Shown piece after piece: positions 4,510-7,171 of a stretch of 7,171 bases of DNA. The stretch is from Gulosibacter massiliensis. GTDB taxonomy: Bacteria; Actinomycetota; Actinomycetes; Actinomycetales; Microbacteriaceae. Where the stretch lies: positions 1 through 7,171 of the forward strand of contig CAMDKN010000064.1 in the NCBI GenBank assembly GCA_945901035.1, written 5' to 3'. The position numbers and the translations under genes were made by a program. Position 1 is the first letter of the stretch, and each line of letters opens with the position of its first letter. The notes under the pieces are model-generated. The model made no database searches. It was not told the DNA's origin and was given only the letters and a program-made list of their open reading frames with translations.

Positions 4510-5084
4510 CGCGTGCGATGACTCGAGTTAGCGACGCGTTGGATTTGTCCGTTACGGACGAACCACAGGACTCCTTTAGCGTCACGAATCTTGGTGACAC
4601 GAATGGTCACCTCTTCCACCACACCCTTGGCATCACCGAGGTCGACCTTGTCGCCGACCCCCAGTTGGTCTTCGAACACCATAAAGATGCCGTTAAAGAT
4701 GTCACGGATGATGTCTTGAGCACCGAGAGCAACACCCGCTCCGAGAATTCCGAGGCTTGCGATGATGGCGGTCATCTGAAAACCAAGTTCGCTGAGGACG
4801 AGAATCATGGCGATGGCACCGATCACCCAGTTCGCGATGGAACGCAGCACCGAACCCAGCGTCCGAGTCCGCTGGGTGAGGCGCGTGTTCTGGCTCGCGG
4901 GCAGCTTGCGGGCGGTTTCGCCACCGGTGTCGGCGGCTGACTCCGCAACGACGCGCGCGATCACGCGGTTCACGGTGACGACAACGACCAATCGAACCAC
5001 GATCGCCCCCGCGAGTATCGCGAGGATTCGGAACACGGTGGCGTTCGCACCGAGAAACGCGGTGAAGTCCGCCCAGGTCGTCAC
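4506..5084 (-). CDS. Short MscS-family mechanosensitive channel-like membrane protein
   Basis: The 192-residue protein resembles the membrane core of small-conductance mechanosensitive channels, which open to release solutes under osmotic stress. It has a hydrophobic helix at about 17-39, a second at 82-102, and a third at about 104-137. The third is the Gly/Ala-rich pore helix (SLGILGAGVALGAQ at 109-122) followed by DIIRDIFNGIF. The middle beta domain then follows (VGDKVDL, GVVEEVTIRVTKIRD, RNGQIQRVANS). The protein stops at SSHRTR, just where the cytoplasmic alpha/beta vestibule domain normally begins, making it about 90 residues shorter than E. coli MscS. The start is the GTG at 5084, which overlaps the pepN stop as GTGA and has a GAGG seven bases upstream. 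A longer reading up to 5294 would lie inside pepN. Its stop overlaps glbO. It may be a minimal channel, or need a partner subunit. Confidence 0.85.
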   Translation of the reverse strand: MTTWADFTAFLGANATVFRILAILAGAIVVRLVVVVTVNRVIARVVAESAADTGGETARKLPASQNTRLTQRTRTLGSVLRSIANWVIGAIAMILVLSELGFQMTAIIASLGILGAGVALGAQDIIRDIFNGIFMVFEDQLGVGDKVDLGDAKGVVEEVTIRVTKIRDAKGVLWFVRNGQIQRVANSSHRTR

Positions 5085-7171
5085 CGATTGGCCTCGTTGT
5101 CCCGCGTTTGGGCTTTCAGCGCACGGTCCACGGTGGCGAGCCCCTCGACAATGATCCGTCGCAACCCGGTCGGTGCGCCCGTGTGGGTCTCGAGCCATGC
5201 CCGTGTCGCGGTCGCGAGTTTCTCGTTCGCCATCACGGACGGGTACAGTCCAATCGCGAAGTACTCGGCCATCTTGAAGGTGCGCGATTCCCACACCTTG
5301 TCGACGGAATCAAAATAATCGGACACGAGCGAATCGAAAACCGCTGGGTCGTTGGTGTGCGTGTAGCCGCGCGCCGAGTGATCGCACAGCGAATTAGCGA
5401 GGGTCACGTCGTCGCGCATCATCTCAAACACGGCACGTTTGGCCTCGGCGGTGGGGATGGTCGCACGAACCCGCGCGGCCGCCTGTTGACCGTTCGACGT
5501 GTTGTCGAGGGCAAGTGCGGCGTCAATTTCGGCGTGACCGGCCCCGCCAGCGAGGACCATCCCTTCGAGGAGGTCCCACGACAGGTCCGTGTCGACGGTG
5601 ATTCCGTCAATCTGCTTGGCGCCGTCGCGAATCTGCTTCAGCACGCCCGCGTGTTCCGCGGTATCGGCCATCGTGGCGAACGTGCGAAGGAACTGGAACT
5701 GCTGGTCCGAACCCGCTTCGGCACTTTCGGCGAGAACAAGCATGGCGTCCGCGATTCGACGAATGGTGTCCCGGCGTCGAGCCGGTGCGACATACATCCT
5801 GGCGGTGGACGCGAGCTGCAGAAGAGTCGTCCGCACGGTCGTGGACTCGGTCTCGGAAGCGATGTTCCCCAGAACGAGGTCGACATAGTCGCTCGGAGCG
5901 GTTTCGGCATCGCGGGTTGAATCCCACACACTGCCCCACACGAGTGCCCGCGCGAGGGGATCGGCGATGGCCGAGAGGTGCTCGATCGCAACCGCGAGGG
6001 ACTCTGGGTCGAGGCGAATCTTCGCGTACGCGAGGTCGTCGTCATTCACGAGAATGAGCGCACCGCGGGGGACCCCGATCAACTCGTCCACCGACGTCAT
6101 CGCGCCATCGACATCGAGTTCGACCCGATGGGTGCGCACCAACGCATCGCCCTGGAACTCGTACATTCCGACGGCTAAACGGTGGGGGCGAATCGTCGGG
6201 TACTCGGCGATCGCGGTTTGGTGGATCTCGAACGCGGTGATGACCCCGGCGGCGTCGGTCGTGACGGTCGGTGTCAGGGTGTTGACGCCGGCCGTTTCCA
6301 ACCACTTCGCCGACCACGTGGTCAGGTCGCGTTTGCTGGTCTTCTCCAACTCGCGTAACAGGTCGGCGAGTTCGGCGTTCTTCCACGCGTGCGCGCGGAA
6401 ATAGTTGGTGACACCCGTGAAGAACGCCTCGCGACCAACATAGGCGACGAGCTGTTTGAGAACGGATCCGCCTTTGGCGTAGGTGATTCCATCGAAGTTG
6501 ATCTGGACGTCATCGAGGTCGTTGATGGTCGCGACGATGGGGTGGGTCGACGGAAGCTGGTCCTGTCGATAGGCCCACGATTTCTCCATCGCCTGAAACG
6601 TCGCCCACGCATGGGTCCACTCCGTCGCTTCGGCGGTGGCGATCGTCGACGCCCACTCGGCGAACGATTCGTTGAGCCACAGATCGTTCCACCATTTCAT
6701 CGTCACGAGATCGCCGAACCACATGTGGGCGAGTTCGTGCAAAATCGTCACGACCCGGCGTTCACGCACCGCGTCGGTGACTTTCGAGCGGAAAACGTAG
6801 ACCTCGGTGAAGGTCACGCACCCCGCGTTTTCCATCGCACCGGCGTTGAACTCGGGCACGAACAACTGGTCGTATTTGGTGAACGGGTAGGGGACACCGA
6901 ACTCGCGCTCAAAATACTCGAATCCCTTTTTCGTGATGTCAAAAATGTAGTCGACGTCGAGGAACTCGGCCAAGGACTGACGAACATAAATCCCCAAGGG
7001 GATGAGGCGCCCGTCCGACGACGTCAACTGGTCGTGTTCCGAAACGTAGGGGCCCGCGACGATCGCAGTGATGTAGGACGAAATGCGGGGAGTTGGCGGG
7101 AACGTCCACGTCGCCGACCCTCCGTCGACCACGGGTTCCGGTGTGAGCGAGTTCGAAATCACCACCCAGTC
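5081..7171 (-). CDS. pepN: Aminopeptidase N, M1 zinc metallopeptidase (N-terminus outside the window)
   Basis: This cytoplasmic enzyme removes N-terminal residues from peptides in the last steps of protein turnover. The open frame runs to the right edge (first visible codons D-W-V-V-I-S-N), giving about 696 residues. Actinobacterial PepN is usually about 840-860, so roughly 150 residues of the N-terminal beta domain are missing. Visible motifs are the exopeptidase GAMEN (6841-6827), the zinc site HELAH (6739-6725) with the third ligand Glu 18 residues later in LNESFAEW, and the transition-state tyrosine in ITYAKGG. The rest is the helical ERAP1-like C-terminal domain, with RGALILVNDDDLAYAKIRLD at its start. 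All catalytic residues are intact. Its TGA (5083-5081) overlaps the GTG of the MscS-like gene by four bases, so pepN is an upstream gene of a pepN - MscS-like - glbO operon whose promoter lies outside the window. Confidence 0.97.
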   Translation of the reverse strand, partial: DWVVISNSLTPEPVVDGGSATWTFPPTPRISSYITAIVAGPYVSEHDQLTSSDGRLIPLGIYVRQSLAEFLDVDYIFDITKKGFEYFEREFGVPYPFTKYDQLFVPEFNAGAMENAGCVTFTEVYVFRSKVTDAVRERRVVTILHELAHMWFGDLVTMKWWNDLWLNESFAEWASTIATAEATEWTHAWATFQAMEKSWAYRQDQLPSTHPIVATINDLDDVQINFDGITYAKGGSVLKQLVAYVGREAFFTGVTNYFRAHAWKNAELADLLRELEKTSKRDLTTWSAKWLETAGVNTLTPTVTTDAAGVITAFEIHQTAIAEYPTIRPHRLAVGMYEFQGDALVRTHRVELDVDGAMTSVDELIGVPRGALILVNDDDLAYAKIRLDPESLAVAIEHLSAIADPLARALVWGSVWDSTRDAETAPSDYVDLVLGNIASETESTTVRTTLLQLASTARMYVAPARRRDTIRRIADAMLVLAESAEAGSDQQFQFLRTFATMADTAEHAGVLKQIRDGAKQIDGITVDTDLSWDLLEGMVLAGGAGHAEIDAALALDNTSNGQQAAARVRATIPTAEAKRAVFEMMRDDVTLANSLCDHSARGYTHTNDPAVFDSLVSDYFDSVDKVWESRTFKMAEYFAIGLYPSVMANEKLATATRAWLETHTGAPTGLRRIIVEGLATVDRALKAQTRDNEANR

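Noticed and set aside
5085..5294. Longer N-terminus for the MscS-like protein from the ATG at 5294
   Set aside because: The added 70 residues lie wholly inside pepN in another frame and are hydrophilic and unrelated to MscS. The GTG at 5084 has a GAGG site and the usual overlap geometry.
5108..5920. 270-codon open frame on the plus strand opposite pepN
   Set aside because: It is a shadow of pepN in GC-rich DNA, with no family motif, promoter or ribosome binding site.

Overview
The window looks like a chromosomal housekeeping segment from an actinobacterium, most plausibly of the family Microbacteriaceae. The evidence is the moderately high GC content, GTG as well as ATG starts, leaderless -10/start geometry at several genes, a group II truncated haemoglobin very close to mycobacterial GlbO, and the run ssb / small lipoprotein / ettA followed by the opposing pepN / MscS-like / globin run. 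I recall that gene order from Microbacteriaceae genomes but could not check it here. No mobile element, CRISPR array, rRNA or tRNA was found.

Layout. (1) Positions 1-112, minus strand: the first 37 codons of an aldo/keto reductase of the L-glyceraldehyde-3-phosphate reductase (Mgr/YghZ) type, running off the left edge. (2) Positions 113-145: a 33-bp divergent control region with two back-to-back leaderless promoters. (3) 146-670, plus: msrA. (4) 671-815: a 145-bp non-coding leader before ssb, holding a strong 12-bp hairpin and a mutually exclusive alternative pairing. (5) 816-1241: a single-stranded DNA-binding protein without the usual acidic C-terminal tip. (6) 1274-4098, plus: a putative operon of a lipoprotein, the ABC-F ribosome factor EttA and an unrecognised 225-residue protein, started by a third leaderless promoter at the 3' end of ssb. 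(7) 4102 to the right edge, minus: the tightly overlapping operon pepN (N-terminus outside the window) - short MscS-like membrane protein - glbO, meeting operon 6 tail to tail with a 3-bp gap.

How the parts relate. The divergent pair at the left joins two stress enzymes: methionine sulfoxide repair and reduction of reactive aldehydes. Their start codons are 33 bp apart and their -10 boxes lie only 15 bp apart, so RNA polymerase probably cannot occupy both promoters at once. The ettA operon couples a lipoprotein, a translation factor and an unknown soluble protein. The minus-strand operon couples a zinc aminopeptidase, a membrane protein and an oxygen/redox globin through 4-bp stop/start overlaps.

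The most interesting items are the shared leaderless signature TAGnnT-nnnn-TC-(A/G)TG found at three genes, the bidirectional promoter built from two copies of it, and the structured ssb leader. No clearly new multi-gene system is visible.
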